DNA of 47,611 nt from an uncultured Eggerthellaceae bacterium (GCA_934668515.1 CAKUNS010000014.1:1-47611); one strand, 5' to 3'; shown: positions 24,725 to 33,489, numbered from the stretch's first letter. Numbers and translations are program-made. The notes: generated by a model from the letters alone, not told the origin.

Positions 24725-25858
24725 ATGGCGGACGTATTCGATAGGGTTGTCGGACAGCCGCAGGTTCGCGATTTCCTGCGCACCAGTGTGGCTTCCGGCC
24801 GCGTGTCGCAGGCGTATCTGTTCTGCGGGCCGGCAGGTTCGGGCAAATCGCAGGCGGCTTTCACGCTTGCAAAGGCGCTTCTGTGCGCCAAGGGCGGCGA
24901 CGACACCTGCGACGTTTGCCATCGCATCGAACGCCGCAAGCACCCCGACGTGCATTTCTATCAGCCTGAAAGCGCGAACGGTCAGTATCTGGTCGAGCAG
25001 GTGCGCGATGTCGTCTCTGACGTGACGCTTGCGCCCATTCAGGCTAACAAGAAGATCTACATTCTCAGTCGCATCGACCGCATGTCCGATTCCGCGGCCA
25101 ATGCGTTCCTGAAAACGCTCGAGGAGCCGCCCGAAGACGCGGTGCTCATCCTGCTTGCCTCGTCGCGTGAAAGCGTGCTTCCCACCATCGTCTCGCGTTG
25201 CCAGGTCGTGCCGTTCCGCACCATCCCGGCCAATGAGGCCGCGAAAATGGTGGCTCAGAACACCGGCGTCGAGCTTGAGATTGCCAAGATGGCGCTTGAG
25301 GCCTGCGACGGATCCATCGAGCGCGCCGTCACCTTCTCGCGTTCGAACGAGCGCATGGAGTTTCGCCGCAACGTCCTTGCTGTGGTGTGCTCGCTGCGCA
25401 ACGCCGATTCGTGGGATATCATTCAATCGGCTCGCGACCTGGTTGTTCAGGTGAAAGCCCCGCTTGACACGGTTCGTGCGCAGCAAGAGGCCGAGCTTGC
25501 CGAGAATGCCGACTTCCTGGCGAAGTCCGCTATCCGCCAGATCGAGGCGCGCAACAAGCGTGCCCTTTCCGCCGAGACGCGCGAGTCGCTTCGCCAGCTT
25601 ACTTCCATTGCCGGTTCGTTCCTTCGCGACGTGCTCATCACGTGCGCGGGAACGCCTGATCTCATCATCAACGTGGACGTCCGCGATCAAATCGAGGACG
25701 CCGCTGCCCATACGGACGAAGCGCGTTTGACCCGCGCTTTTGCCGCAATCGAGCGCTGCAATTCGGCCCTCGACTATAATGTATCCTCCGAAACGTGCAT
25801 CGATGCGCTGTTCTTCGAAATGAAAGAGGCACTGTATGGTTCGCATAGCGCCTGTTAG
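24725..25858 (+). CDS. holB: DNA polymerase III delta-prime-type clamp-loader subunit
   Basis: A 377-residue AAA+ protein of the clamp loader. It carries a Walker A (GPAGSGKSQ, about 35-43), a CxxC in the zinc region (TCDVCHRI, reduced compared with the four-Cys version), the KTLEEPPEDAVLILLAS sensor segment and the SRC motif (TIVSRCQVV). The C-terminal third is helical and poorly conserved, as usual for delta prime. It starts directly after the tmk stop and overlaps ricT by 23 bases. Confidence 0.92.
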   Translation: MADVFDRVVGQPQVRDFLRTSVASGRVSQAYLFCGPAGSGKSQAAFTLAKALLCAKGGDDTCDVCHRIERRKHPDVHFYQPESANGQYLVEQVRDVVSDVTLAPIQANKKIYILSRIDRMSDSAANAFLKTLEEPPEDAVLILLASSRESVLPTIVSRCQVVPFRTIPANEAAKMVAQNTGVELEIAKMALEACDGSIERAVTFSRSNERMEFRRNVLAVVCSLRNADSWDIIQSARDLVVQVKAPLDTVRAQQEAELAENADFLAKSAIRQIEARNKRALSAETRESLRQLTSIAGSFLRDVLITCAGTPDLIINVDVRDQIEDAAAHTDEARLTRAFAAIERCNSALDYNVSSETCIDALFFEMKEALYGSHSAC

Positions 25859-27497
25859 ACTTGCTTGCAATCCCAAAACCCTGTGGTTCGACGCCCGCGA
25901 TCTCGATCTTGTCACCGATGACGCCGTCGTCGTGCTCACCGCTCGCGGCCTTGAGTTCGGCCATGTCGACGAGCCGGTGTTCGAGGCTACTCACGATCAA
26001 GTGTCCAAGCTGAAATCCCCGCTTAAGCCCGTGCGTCGTCTGGCAACGGATGAAGACATCGCCCGCGCTGAAGAGCTTGAGGCGAAAAGCCGCGAGGCGC
26101 TGCCGATCTTCCGCCAGCTCGCCGCAGAAAAAGCCCCTGACATGAACCCCGTTGCCGTCGAGTTCCTGTTCGATGGCGACAAGGCCGTGTTCTTCTTCGA
26201 GTCCGAAGATCGCATCGATTTCCGCGACTTGGTGCGTGATCTGGCTTCGCGCTTCCGCGTGCGCGTGGACATGAAGCAGATTGGCGTGCGCGACGAGGCT
26301 CGTATGGTCGGCGGCATCGGTCATTGCGGTCAGGAGCTGTGCTGTCGCAGGCTTGGCGGCGAGTTCAACCCTGTTTCCATCCGCATGGCAAAAGAGCAGG
26401 GGCTTTCCCTTAACCCGCAGAAGATCTCGGGCCTGTGCGGCCGTCTTATGTGCTGCCTGCGTTATGAGTTCGACGCCTACAAAGACTTCCATGGCCGCGC
26501 GCCCAAGAAGAATGCCAAGGTGAGAACGCCGGTGGGCGAGGGCAAAGTCGTCGATCTGGACGTTCCTCGCGAAACCGTCTCGATCTTGGTTGAGGACGAG
26601 AAGCCCGTCAGCGTCCCGCTGGCCGACATGGATACCATCGGCGATTCCTCGCGTCCGAATGCCGTAGGCGAAGAGGCCTGGGAGGCAGCACATGCCGCCA
26701 AGGAAGAGGACCGTCTGGGCGCTGCGTCGCTGCTTACCTCGCAGCTTACCGAGAAGGACACCCTTGCCGACCCCACCGAGGTGCGTCGCGTCGGTTCGGG
26801 CAAATCTGGAAAGAAGCAGTCGGGCCAAAGCCGCTCCGGTCGCTCGCGCAAGCAACAGCAGGCAAGTGAACCTGCACCTATTCAGCACAAGCAGCGTCGC
26901 CGCCGCTCCACCAAGGTCGGCGTCGACGGAACCACCAGCACGGTGGAGGCACCCGCTACCGAGACCGAGGCGAAGCGCCCGTCCGTGAAGCAGGGTCAGC
27001 GTCCCAACCGACGTCAGCGTCCCGCAGCCGAGAAGCAGCAGGAAGCCGCAGCACCTAAACAGGGCGCGCCCAAGCAGAACGGCTCCAAGGCCGAGGGCTC
27101 CGCTCCTTCAAACGGCGGCCGCACCCGTCGTCGTCGCAGCAGCGGTTCGGGATCGAAGGGCGCTCAGGTGCAAAGGAGCCCCGAGACACGTGCGCAAAAC
27201 GAGGGTCAAAGGCCCACAGGCGGCGCACAGGGATCGGTGGCGCCGGGCCGCAAGTCGTCCGCGCTTCGTTCTCGCGAGGGTTCCTCGCAGGGTCAGCAGC
27301 ATGCGCAGCAGTCGGGCAAGGGCGCAGCGCAGCATGCGCGTCCGCAAGCGCCCGGTTCAGCTGAGGGCGCCGGCAAGCCCGCATCCGCGCAGCCAGGCAG
27401 GCGTCCGCGCCGTCGTCGCAGCAGTTCCGGCGGCAACGGCCAGGGCGGCCAGGGCAAGAAGCCCGATCAGGGTCACGCGCCGGCGAATGGCCAGTAA
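25836..27497 (+). CDS. ricT: PSP1-domain protein RicT with a very long disordered basic tail
   Basis: The first 275 or so residues are a typical RicT/YaaT PSP1 protein, which in Bacillus joins RicA and RicF in a complex with Fe-S clusters that aids RNase Y. The Cys ligands are GHCGQELCC (164, 169, 170) and GLCGRLMCC (201, 206, 207). The following 275 residues are low complexity, rich in Gly, Ser, Gln and Ala, with repeated Arg clusters (KQRRRRS, RTRRRRS, RRPRRRRS), doubling the normal family length and suggesting RNA contact. It follows holB in an operon (23-base overlap). Confidence 0.88.
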   Translation: MVRIAPVRLACNPKTLWFDARDLDLVTDDAVVVLTARGLEFGHVDEPVFEATHDQVSKLKSPLKPVRRLATDEDIARAEELEAKSREALPIFRQLAAEKAPDMNPVAVEFLFDGDKAVFFFESEDRIDFRDLVRDLASRFRVRVDMKQIGVRDEARMVGGIGHCGQELCCRRLGGEFNPVSIRMAKEQGLSLNPQKISGLCGRLMCCLRYEFDAYKDFHGRAPKKNAKVRTPVGEGKVVDLDVPRETVSILVEDEKPVSVPLADMDTIGDSSRPNAVGEEAWEAAHAAKEEDRLGAASLLTSQLTEKDTLADPTEVRRVGSGKSGKKQSGQSRSGRSRKQQQASEPAPIQHKQRRRRSTKVGVDGTTSTVEAPATETEAKRPSVKQGQRPNRRQRPAAEKQQEAAAPKQGAPKQNGSKAEGSAPSNGGRTRRRRSSGSGSKGAQVQRSPETRAQNEGQRPTGGAQGSVAPGRKSSALRSREGSSQGQQHAQQSGKGAAQHARPQAPGSAEGAGKPASAQPGRRPRRRRSSSGGNGQGGQGKKPDQGHAPANGQ

Positions 27498-27585
27498 CCC
27501 CGCTCGTTCGCATCGTTTGTCATGCATGCGATCGGCTGCCGGCGCAGGGTCGCGTTTGATTCGTTTAGCTAGGTAAAGGAGAGCC

Positions 27586-27756
27586 ATGGCTTTGCTGTCC
27601 ATCGATATCGAGGAAGCCCAGAACAACATCAAGGCAATCATGTCCGAGGTGTACCATAGCGGCGAAGAAGCGGTCATCACCCGCAAGGGCAAGCCCTGGG
27701 TCGTGATCTTGCCTGCCGACGAAGACGACCCCAAGTATTCGGGCATGGCCGAATAA
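27586..27756 (+). CDS. Small Phd/YefM-like antitoxin-type protein, orphan
   Basis: A 56-residue protein with the layout of a Phd/YefM antitoxin N-terminal domain: MALLSIDIEEAQNN, then ITRKGKPWVVILPADE, which resembles the ITrhGkPvAVLvp strand of that family. It is preceded by AAAGGAGAG. No RelE, Doc or other toxin lies on either side (ricT before, pncB after), so it may be an orphan antitoxin or a small transcriptional regulator. It is too short for a confident family call, but the ribosome site, codon pattern and compact domain argue for a real gene. Confidence 0.65.
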   Translation: MALLSIDIEEAQNNIKAIMSEVYHSGEEAVITRKGKPWVVILPADEDDPKYSGMAE

Positions 27757-27832
27757 CCATCCGCCTGCTTGCTGGAATAGCTTGATGGAAGAGACGCCGT
27801 CGGGAAACCGCGACGGAAAAGGAAGAGATCTT

Positions 27833-29281
27833 ATGACCATCGATTACGCATTGTTCACCGACCTGTACCAGATCACCATGGCGCAGGGCTATTGGGAGCA
27901 CGGCATGGCCGACACCGAGGCGTGCTTCCATATGTATTTCCGCGACTACCCGTTCAAGGGTGGCTATGCGGTTGCCTGCGGTATGGATCAGCTGGCCGAG
28001 CTCGTGCAAACTTGCACGTTCAGCGAGCAGGACATCGAGTACCTTGCGGGCCTTTCCGCTCCTGGTGGCGGCAAGCTTTTCAAGCGGGGATTCCTTGATT
28101 ATCTGGCCGATTTCAAACTGACGGTCGATATCGACGCCGTTCGCGAGGGAACCATCGTGTTCCCCAACGAGCCGCTCGTGCGCGTGAAGGGCAGCATCCT
28201 TGAGTGCCAGCTTATCGAAACACCGCTTCTGAACTGCGTGAACTTCGAAACGCTCATTGCTACCAAGGCTGCGCGCATCTGCCAGGCGGCCGAGTCTCCC
28301 GTGGCTGAGTTTGGCCTCCGCCGTGCTCAGGGTATGGGCGGGCTTTGGGCCTCGCGCGCTGCCGTCGTCGGCGGTTGCGCCTCCACGTCGAACGTTCTTG
28401 CGGGCAAGGAGTACGGCATCCCCGTTTCGGGTACGCATGCGCATTCGTGGGTGATGTCATTCCCCGACGAGCTTTCCGCCTTCCGTGCTTACGCGAAGTC
28501 GTTCCCCACCAACTGCGTGCTGCTGGTTGACACTTACGATGTCGAGCAGGGAATCAAGAACGCCATCACCGTTGGCCTTGAGATGCGCGAGCGCGGCGAG
28601 CGCCTTTCGGGCATTCGCATCGACTCGGGCGACCTTGCATGGGAATGCAAGATGGCACGCCGCATGCTTGACGAGGCCGGCCTCACCGATTGCGGCGTCG
28701 TTCTTTCGAACGATCTTGACGAGTACCTTATCCGTTCGATCCGCGACGAAGGCGCGGTCGTCGCTTCGTGGGGCGTTGGCACCAAGCTTGCTTCTGCATA
28801 CGATCAGCCTACGCTGGGCGGCGTTTACAAGCTGTCCGCCACGCGCAAGCCGGGCGAGGACTGGGTTGACCACCTGAAGATCACCGGTTCGGCCACGAAG
28901 CTCACCACGCCTGGCGTCCTTGACGTGCGCCGTTACTTCTACGAAGACGGCAAGATCGCGGGCGATATGGTATTCGACGTCAACCATGGCATCGAGAAGG
29001 GCGAAACCATCGTCGATCCCTTCGACGAGCTGCGTCAGAAGAATTTGGCGGGAAAGACCTACAAGAACCTGCTCGAGCCGCTTGCCCGTGCGGGCGAGGT
29101 TGTCCTTGCCCCCGAAACGCGCGACGCCATGGCAGCGCGCGACTTCGCCAAAGAGGGCTTGGCAACCCTTGACGAAACCCAAAAGCGCATCATGAACCCC
29201 CATACGTACCCGGTGGGACTCGAGCGCGGCTTGTACGAGCGCCGTCGCGACCTTGCGAAGCGTTTGCGCGGCATCGACTAA
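27833..29281 (+). CDS. pncB: Nicotinate phosphoribosyltransferase
   Basis: It makes nicotinate mononucleotide from nicotinate and PRPP in NAD salvage. The 482-residue protein begins ALFTDLYQITMAQGYW, a family hallmark, and has GLRRAQGMGG, the phosphorylatable His in SGTHAHSWVMSF, DTYDVEQGI and RIDSGDLAW. The ATG at 27833 has GGAAGAG just upstream; an in-frame TTG at 27782 would add 17 residues with no support. The downstream degV starts 18 bases after the stop, suggesting co-transcription. Together with nadE it gives two enzymes of NAD synthesis in the window. Confidence 0.95.
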   Translation: MTIDYALFTDLYQITMAQGYWEHGMADTEACFHMYFRDYPFKGGYAVACGMDQLAELVQTCTFSEQDIEYLAGLSAPGGGKLFKRGFLDYLADFKLTVDIDAVREGTIVFPNEPLVRVKGSILECQLIETPLLNCVNFETLIATKAARICQAAESPVAEFGLRRAQGMGGLWASRAAVVGGCASTSNVLAGKEYGIPVSGTHAHSWVMSFPDELSAFRAYAKSFPTNCVLLVDTYDVEQGIKNAITVGLEMRERGERLSGIRIDSGDLAWECKMARRMLDEAGLTDCGVVLSNDLDEYLIRSIRDEGAVVASWGVGTKLASAYDQPTLGGVYKLSATRKPGEDWVDHLKITGSATKLTTPGVLDVRRYFYEDGKIAGDMVFDVNHGIEKGETIVDPFDELRQKNLAGKTYKNLLEPLARAGEVVLAPETRDAMAARDFAKEGLATLDETQKRIMNPHTYPVGLERGLYERRRDLAKRLRGID

Positions 29282-29299
29282 CCATCTGAGGGAGGAATC

Positions 29300-30232
29300 A
29301 TGCCTATGGATATCAAATGCAACCTCATCGTTGACACCACGTGCGATCTTCCGTTCGAGCTGATCGACGTTCCGGGCGTCGAGCTTTTGCAGTTCCCCTA
29401 TATCATGGGTAACCGCGAGCAGCTTGACGACCTGTATCAAACCATCACGCCGAAGGAATTCTACGGGCGCATGCGCAAGGGCGAGATGCCCACCACGGCG
29501 CAGATTCCCATCACCACCTTCCACGAGACGTTCTCGCGTGCAATCGAAAGCGGCGTCCCCACCGTGTTCCTGTGCTTCTCAAGCCAGCTTTCGGGAACGT
29601 ACAACACCGCGGTTCTCGTGCGCGACCAGCTGATCGCCGAGCATCCCGACGCCGAGTTGTACATCGTCGACACGCGCTTGGCGTCCATCGCCGAGGCGCT
29701 TTTGGTGTATGAGGCCATCAATCAGCGCAACCACGGCCTTACCGCCGTCGAGCTGGTGGAATGGGCGGAAGAGGCGCGCTTCTACGTGAACGAGATGTTC
29801 ACGCTTGACTCGCTTGATGCGCTGAAACGCGGCGGGCGCATTCCGTCTTCGGTTGCGTTCGCGGGCAGCAAGCTTGATGTGAAGCCCATGCTTGATATTT
29901 CTCTTGACGGCAAGCTGGGGCTTACAGGTGTTGCGCGCGGCCGTAAGAAGGCCATTCGCCAGATGGTCGAGTTCTATTCGAAGAACGCCATCGACGACGG
30001 CTCCAGCAAGATGGTCGTTATCGGCCAGGCCGACTGCCCCAAGGATGCCGAACGTCTGAAGGACGAGCTGCGCAAGGTCGACGACAGCATCTACTTCCTT
30101 GATGCGAATGTGGGCCCGGTTATCGGCTCGCATGTGGGCCCGGGCATGTTGGCAATGGTTTTCTGGGGTCACGACTCGCGCGAGAACACCACAGTTTCCG
30201 ACCGTATCGCGCGCAAGGTTCGCAAGCAGTAG
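29300..30232 (+). CDS. DegV-family fatty-acid-binding protein
   Basis: A 310-residue DegV protein; this family binds a single fatty acid and, in Gram-positives, presents it to fatty acid kinase (FakB role). LIVDTTCDLP at 9-18, the TAQIPITTFHETF loop, SSQLSGTYNTA (conserved SSxLSGTY) and ALKRGGRIP are conserved. GAGGGAGGAATC gives a strong ribosome site. It sits 18 bases after pncB. A kinase partner gene is not nearby, so the FakB role is inferred only from family. Confidence 0.9.
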   Translation: MPMDIKCNLIVDTTCDLPFELIDVPGVELLQFPYIMGNREQLDDLYQTITPKEFYGRMRKGEMPTTAQIPITTFHETFSRAIESGVPTVFLCFSSQLSGTYNTAVLVRDQLIAEHPDAELYIVDTRLASIAEALLVYEAINQRNHGLTAVELVEWAEEARFYVNEMFTLDSLDALKRGGRIPSSVAFAGSKLDVKPMLDISLDGKLGLTGVARGRKKAIRQMVEFYSKNAIDDGSSKMVVIGQADCPKDAERLKDELRKVDDSIYFLDANVGPVIGSHVGPGMLAMVFWGHDSRENTTVSDRIARKVRKQ

Positions 30233-30354
30233 ATTGATTGATCGCGGCGCGGCGGTTGCGGCGCTTGATGGCGGGGCATTCGCCAGCGCATAGTCAAGAC
30301 CGCTTCCGCTTCGCATTGTTTTGTTATTTCTTTCACGTTGGGATGTGATTTCGC

Positions 30355-31461
30355 ATGGCCGCTTATTTTTACGCAGGCAATGACACCGTTGGCGCGCACG
30401 TTCGTCGCATTTTGGATGCTGCTGGTTGGTTCGCCGAGGACATCGTCGAGGATGCTGAAGTAGTCATCACGTATTTTACCAGCACCACGGCTCTTGAGGA
30501 TGCATATTTCGGAACCGACGGCATCGTCAAGCGCGCGGCAAGCAGGGCTTTGCTCATCGACTTGTCGCCGACCACGCCCACGTTTGCACGTGAGCTTTCC
30601 GCGGTTGCCATGGTGAACGATCTTCGTCCCGTCGAGGCTCCTATCGTCGTTTTGGACACGGCGGTTGAGGATGCGTTCGCCAGCATTGAGAACATCGCGT
30701 GCTTCGTTGCAGGCGAGAAGGCCGACATCGATGACGCAACTGCCGTGCTCGAACTTCTTGCCGGCAATGCCCAGATCACCGGCGCTGCAGGTAGCGCTCA
30801 GATGGCCCGTGCCGCGCTTTCCGTTCAGGTTGCCGCCCAGATCGTCGCCGCTATCGAGGCCGATGCGCTGTTCCGCGCCGTTCAGAACGACCCCGCATCC
30901 GAGATCGAGCTTGAGGGTCGCGCCGGTGCGGCTTCCCCTCACGCCGATCAGGTTCTTTCCGCGGTTGCCGAGAAGCGCTTCAGCGGTACGTACACCGTCG
31001 AGATGTTCATTGGCGAGCTTGCCGCCGCAATGAGCACGGCTGACGATATCGACCTGGTTCTTCCGCAGCTTGAAGCTTGCATGCGCGTTCTCGAGCTGCT
31101 GGCCGTCATCGGCGGCGTTGACATGGCTCCTTCTGCGCTTGCGCTGCTGTATCGCGAAGAGGAAGAGGTGCGCGAGGCTGGTCTTGACTGGTCGCGTGCG
31201 GCCGATTACTACAGTACCGACGGCCATCTGGATGACGAGGACGACGAGTTCTACGAGGATAACTACGATGCCCCGTACGACTTCGATGATTACGACGATT
31301 ACGCAGGCCACGACCACGAGTGCGGCTGCGATCACGATCATGATCATAGTCACGACCACGAGTGCGACTGTGGTCACGACCACGGCCATGAGCATGCGCA
31401 TGACCACGAGTGCGGATGCGGCCATGACCACGGCCACAGCCACCAGCATGGCTGCTGTTAA
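30355..31461 (+). CDS. Degenerate beta-hydroxyacid dehydrogenase-like protein with His/Cys metal-binding tail
   Basis: A 368-residue protein in three parts. Residues 1-280 resemble the 3-hydroxyisobutyrate/6-phosphogluconate dehydrogenase fold (LLIDLSPTTPTFARELSA, APIVVLDTAVEDAFAS, then GAAGSAQMARAAL), but the N-terminal GxGxxG dinucleotide motif is missing and the position of the usual catalytic Lys after GSAQ is not Lys (Arg152 nearby), so it is probably not an active dehydrogenase. Residues 290-318 are very acidic (DDEDDEFYEDN..DYDDY). Residues 319-368 hold 18 His and 8 Cys in 50, with three HDHECxC units (319, 333, 349), ending HGCC. It should bind nickel, zinc or similar ions, for storage or delivery. 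The ATG at 30355 has a weak ribosome site. The next gene overlaps by 14 bases. Confidence 0.6.
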   Translation: MAAYFYAGNDTVGAHVRRILDAAGWFAEDIVEDAEVVITYFTSTTALEDAYFGTDGIVKRAASRALLIDLSPTTPTFARELSAVAMVNDLRPVEAPIVVLDTAVEDAFASIENIACFVAGEKADIDDATAVLELLAGNAQITGAAGSAQMARAALSVQVAAQIVAAIEADALFRAVQNDPASEIELEGRAGAASPHADQVLSAVAEKRFSGTYTVEMFIGELAAAMSTADDIDLVLPQLEACMRVLELLAVIGGVDMAPSALALLYREEEEVREAGLDWSRAADYYSTDGHLDDEDDEFYEDNYDAPYDFDDYDDYAGHDHECGCDHDHDHSHDHECDCGHDHGHEHAHDHECGCGHDHGHSHQHGCC

Positions 31462-32494
31462 TTTCCCAGCGCAGGTTGGAAGCCTGCGCTTTTCGCCTTG
31501 CAACCTTTGCCCGCGCCTGTGCGCCGCCGATCGTGCGGCGGGCAGGCGCGGTGTTTGCGGGGCCGACGACGCAATCCGCGTAGCGCGCGCTGCCCTTCAT
31601 TATTGGGAAGAGCCGCCACTGTCGGGCGAGTCGGGCTCGGGAACGGTGTTCTTCGCAAACTGCCCGCTCCATTGCGTGTACTGCCAAAACGCGACGATTG
31701 CTGAAGGCGAATTCGGTATCGAAGTGACCATCGATCGCTTGGCGGATATCTTCCTTGAGCTGCAGGCTCAGGGCGCGCTCAACATCAATTGCGTCACGCC
31801 GACGCACTATGCGTTGCAGATCCGCGAGGCGGTACGGGTGTCGCGCGAGCGCGGGCTGGTGCTTCCCATTGCGTGGAACACGTCGGGCTATGAGCGTTTT
31901 CAGGCCATCAACGCGCTGAAAGATACGGTTGATATTTACCTTACCGACTTCAAGTACGCAAGCAGCCAGGTGGCTCAGGCATATTCACATGTGTCGGACT
32001 ACCCTGAAGTGGCCGTCCGTGCGCTTGACGCCATGGTCGAAACCATTGGCGCTCCCAAGTTCGACGAATATCGCAACCAAGTGAGGATGACGCGTGGCGT
32101 CGTTGTGCGCCATTTGCTGTTGCCCGGCGGGTTGGAGGATTCGAAGCGCGTTTTGAAATTGCTTCACGAGCGTTACGGCGATGACGTGCTGGTGTCTGTT
32201 ATGAACCAGTACACGCCCGTTCTTGCATCGCGTGCGGAAGAAGGCGATGCGCGTGCGCAGCGTGTTCTTGCGAGTTATCCACGTTTGGGCGAAACCGTGC
32301 CCAACGAGGAATATGAGCGCCTGCTGGATTACGCCGATTCGATCGGTATGGAAGACTATTTCTGGCAGGAAGGTCCCGCCGCAAAAGAGAGTTTCATTCC
32401 AGTGTGGGACGGCAGCGGCTGCATCTCCGTCGCCGAGCGCGGTCTGCTAGACCGCAGCGACGGCGACCAAGCCGGAGCGAACCATGCCTCATAA
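31448..32494 (+). CDS. PflX-like radical SAM protein (COG1313 type)
   Basis: A 348-residue radical SAM protein resembling pyruvate-formate-lyase activating enzymes, but of the uncharacterised PflX group. An N-terminal Cys set (18, 21, 25, 37; CNLCPRLC) precedes the [4Fe-4S]-SAM motif Cys72-x3-Cys76-x2-Cys79 (CPLHCVYCQN). The family normally ends near the FIPVWDGSG segment; here about 23 extra residues follow, encoded by a palindrome, and run into the next gene. The ATG at 31448 lies inside the last codons of the His-tailed gene without a good ribosome site, so it is probably translated by coupling. Its substrate is unknown. Confidence 0.8.
   Translation: MAAVNFPAQVGSLRFSPCNLCPRLCAADRAAGRRGVCGADDAIRVARAALHYWEEPPLSGESGSGTVFFANCPLHCVYCQNATIAEGEFGIEVTIDRLADIFLELQAQGALNINCVTPTHYALQIREAVRVSRERGLVLPIAWNTSGYERFQAINALKDTVDIYLTDFKYASSQVAQAYSHVSDYPEVAVRALDAMVETIGAPKFDEYRNQVRMTRGVVVRHLLLPGGLEDSKRVLKLLHERYGDDVLVSVMNQYTPVLASRAEEGDARAQRVLASYPRLGETVPNEEYERLLDYADSIGMEDYFWQEGPAAKESFIPVWDGSGCISVAERGLLDRSDGDQAGANHAS
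32427..32463 (+). repeat. Palindrome within the 3' end of the PflX-like gene
   Basis: CCGTCGC (32427-32433) pairs with GCGACGG (32457-32463), and inside it GCGGTC (32439-32444) with GACCGC (32450-32455) around a TGCTA loop. All 13 base pairs are perfect. It encodes part of the extra C-terminus (AERGLLDRSDGD). Confidence 0.85.
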
Positions 32495-33440
32495 CCCCGA
32501 GACCCGCCGCCGCTTCATAGCCGGCTTCACTTCAGGGGTTGTCGGCGCGGGGCTTTGGGGCGTATCGGGAACGTGCGCTCAATATCTGTTCGCAACGTAC
32601 GGCATCACGCCGCTGTTCTCTACGGTAGTGCGTTCGTTCTTCGCAAGCATCGCGTTCTTCGTCGCCATTTTCGTTGCGCGTCGCGCGGTGTTCAACCGAA
32701 TGGCCACGTGCGCGAAGGTTACCAAGATCGCGCTGCTTGTTTTCGGGTTGTGCCTGTTCGTCGATCAGTTCGCTTGCATGACGGCCGTCGCGCTCACCAA
32801 CGCGGGAACCGCGACTGTTCTGCAAATGCTGGGAACCGTGTTCGTGATGCTGTACACGTGCCTTGTTGGCCGCAGGCTCCCGCGCGCGATCGAGGCTGCG
32901 GGCCTTGTCCTTGCTTTGGTGGCAACGTTCCTCATCGCAACCCAGGGTGATCCTACCACGCTGGTTTTACCTGCAGCGGGCCTCTTCTGGGGCATCCTCA
33001 ATGCGTTCTCGGTTGCTGTTTACGTGCTGGTGCCGCGCCATGCGCATTTGTTCGAGAAGTTCGGCAGCTTCCCGGTTACGGCGGTGGGCATGCTCGTCAC
33101 GTTCGTGTTGTCGACTGTTGTTTATCTAACCACCATGGGCCCGCAGATGTTCGTCGCCGAGGTTGCTTTGCTTGACGCTCGGGGTTGGTTGGCGTTAATC
33201 GGCGGTCTGACGTTTTTGGGCACGTTCCTGTCGTTTTGGCTGTACTTGCGCGGCGTGTCCCTGGTCGGTTCGATCACTGGCAGCCTGCTTGGTGCGGTGG
33301 AGCCTGCCAGCGCGATGTTGTTTTCGGCACTGCTTTTAGGGACGGTCTTCACTGGGGCTGATTGGATTGGCCTGATCTTGATGGTGGGGATGCTGGTGCT
33401 GGTAACCTTCAGCGACGGCGATGACGGCACGAAGCCGTAG
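32484..33440 (+). CDS. EamA/DMT-family membrane transporter
   Basis: A 318-residue drug/metabolite transporter with about ten hydrophobic segments in two EamA repeats (roughly 12-145 and 155-310). The GVVGAGLWGVSGTCAQYLF opening and the second-half SLVGSITGSLLGAVEPASAMLFSAL (one of the usual EPxxA segments) fit the family. The ATG at 32484 overlaps the PflX-like gene by 11 bases, with GGAG upstream, making a three-gene chain with the His-tailed protein. The substrate is unknown; members export amino acids and other metabolites. Confidence 0.87.
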   Translation: MPHNPETRRRFIAGFTSGVVGAGLWGVSGTCAQYLFATYGITPLFSTVVRSFFASIAFFVAIFVARRAVFNRMATCAKVTKIALLVFGLCLFVDQFACMTAVALTNAGTATVLQMLGTVFVMLYTCLVGRRLPRAIEAAGLVLALVATFLIATQGDPTTLVLPAAGLFWGILNAFSVAVYVLVPRHAHLFEKFGSFPVTAVGMLVTFVLSTVVYLTTMGPQMFVAEVALLDARGWLALIGGLTFLGTFLSFWLYLRGVSLVGSITGSLLGAVEPASAMLFSALLLGTVFTGADWIGLILMVGMLVLVTFSDGDDGTKP

Positions 33441-33460
33441 ACCGATTAGCAACCTTAAAA

Positions 33461-33489
33461 AAGCCGCAGCTCGCTAAGCTACGGCTTTA
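33461..33489. terminator. Bidirectional terminator between convergent genes
   Basis: AAAGCCG and AGCT on the left pair with AGCT and CGGCTTT on the right around CGCTA, with one C-A mismatch. On the minus strand it is followed by TTTTTT, so it mainly ends the PEBP gene's transcript; on the plus strand the T-tract is short. The 108 bases 33490-33597 show nothing else. Confidence 0.85.

Noticed and set aside
23978..25939. Very long minus-strand open frame (653 codons) across tmk-holB
   Set aside because: It runs antisense to two well-supported genes. Long antisense frames are expected in GC-rich coding DNA, and the predicted protein has low-complexity composition without motifs.
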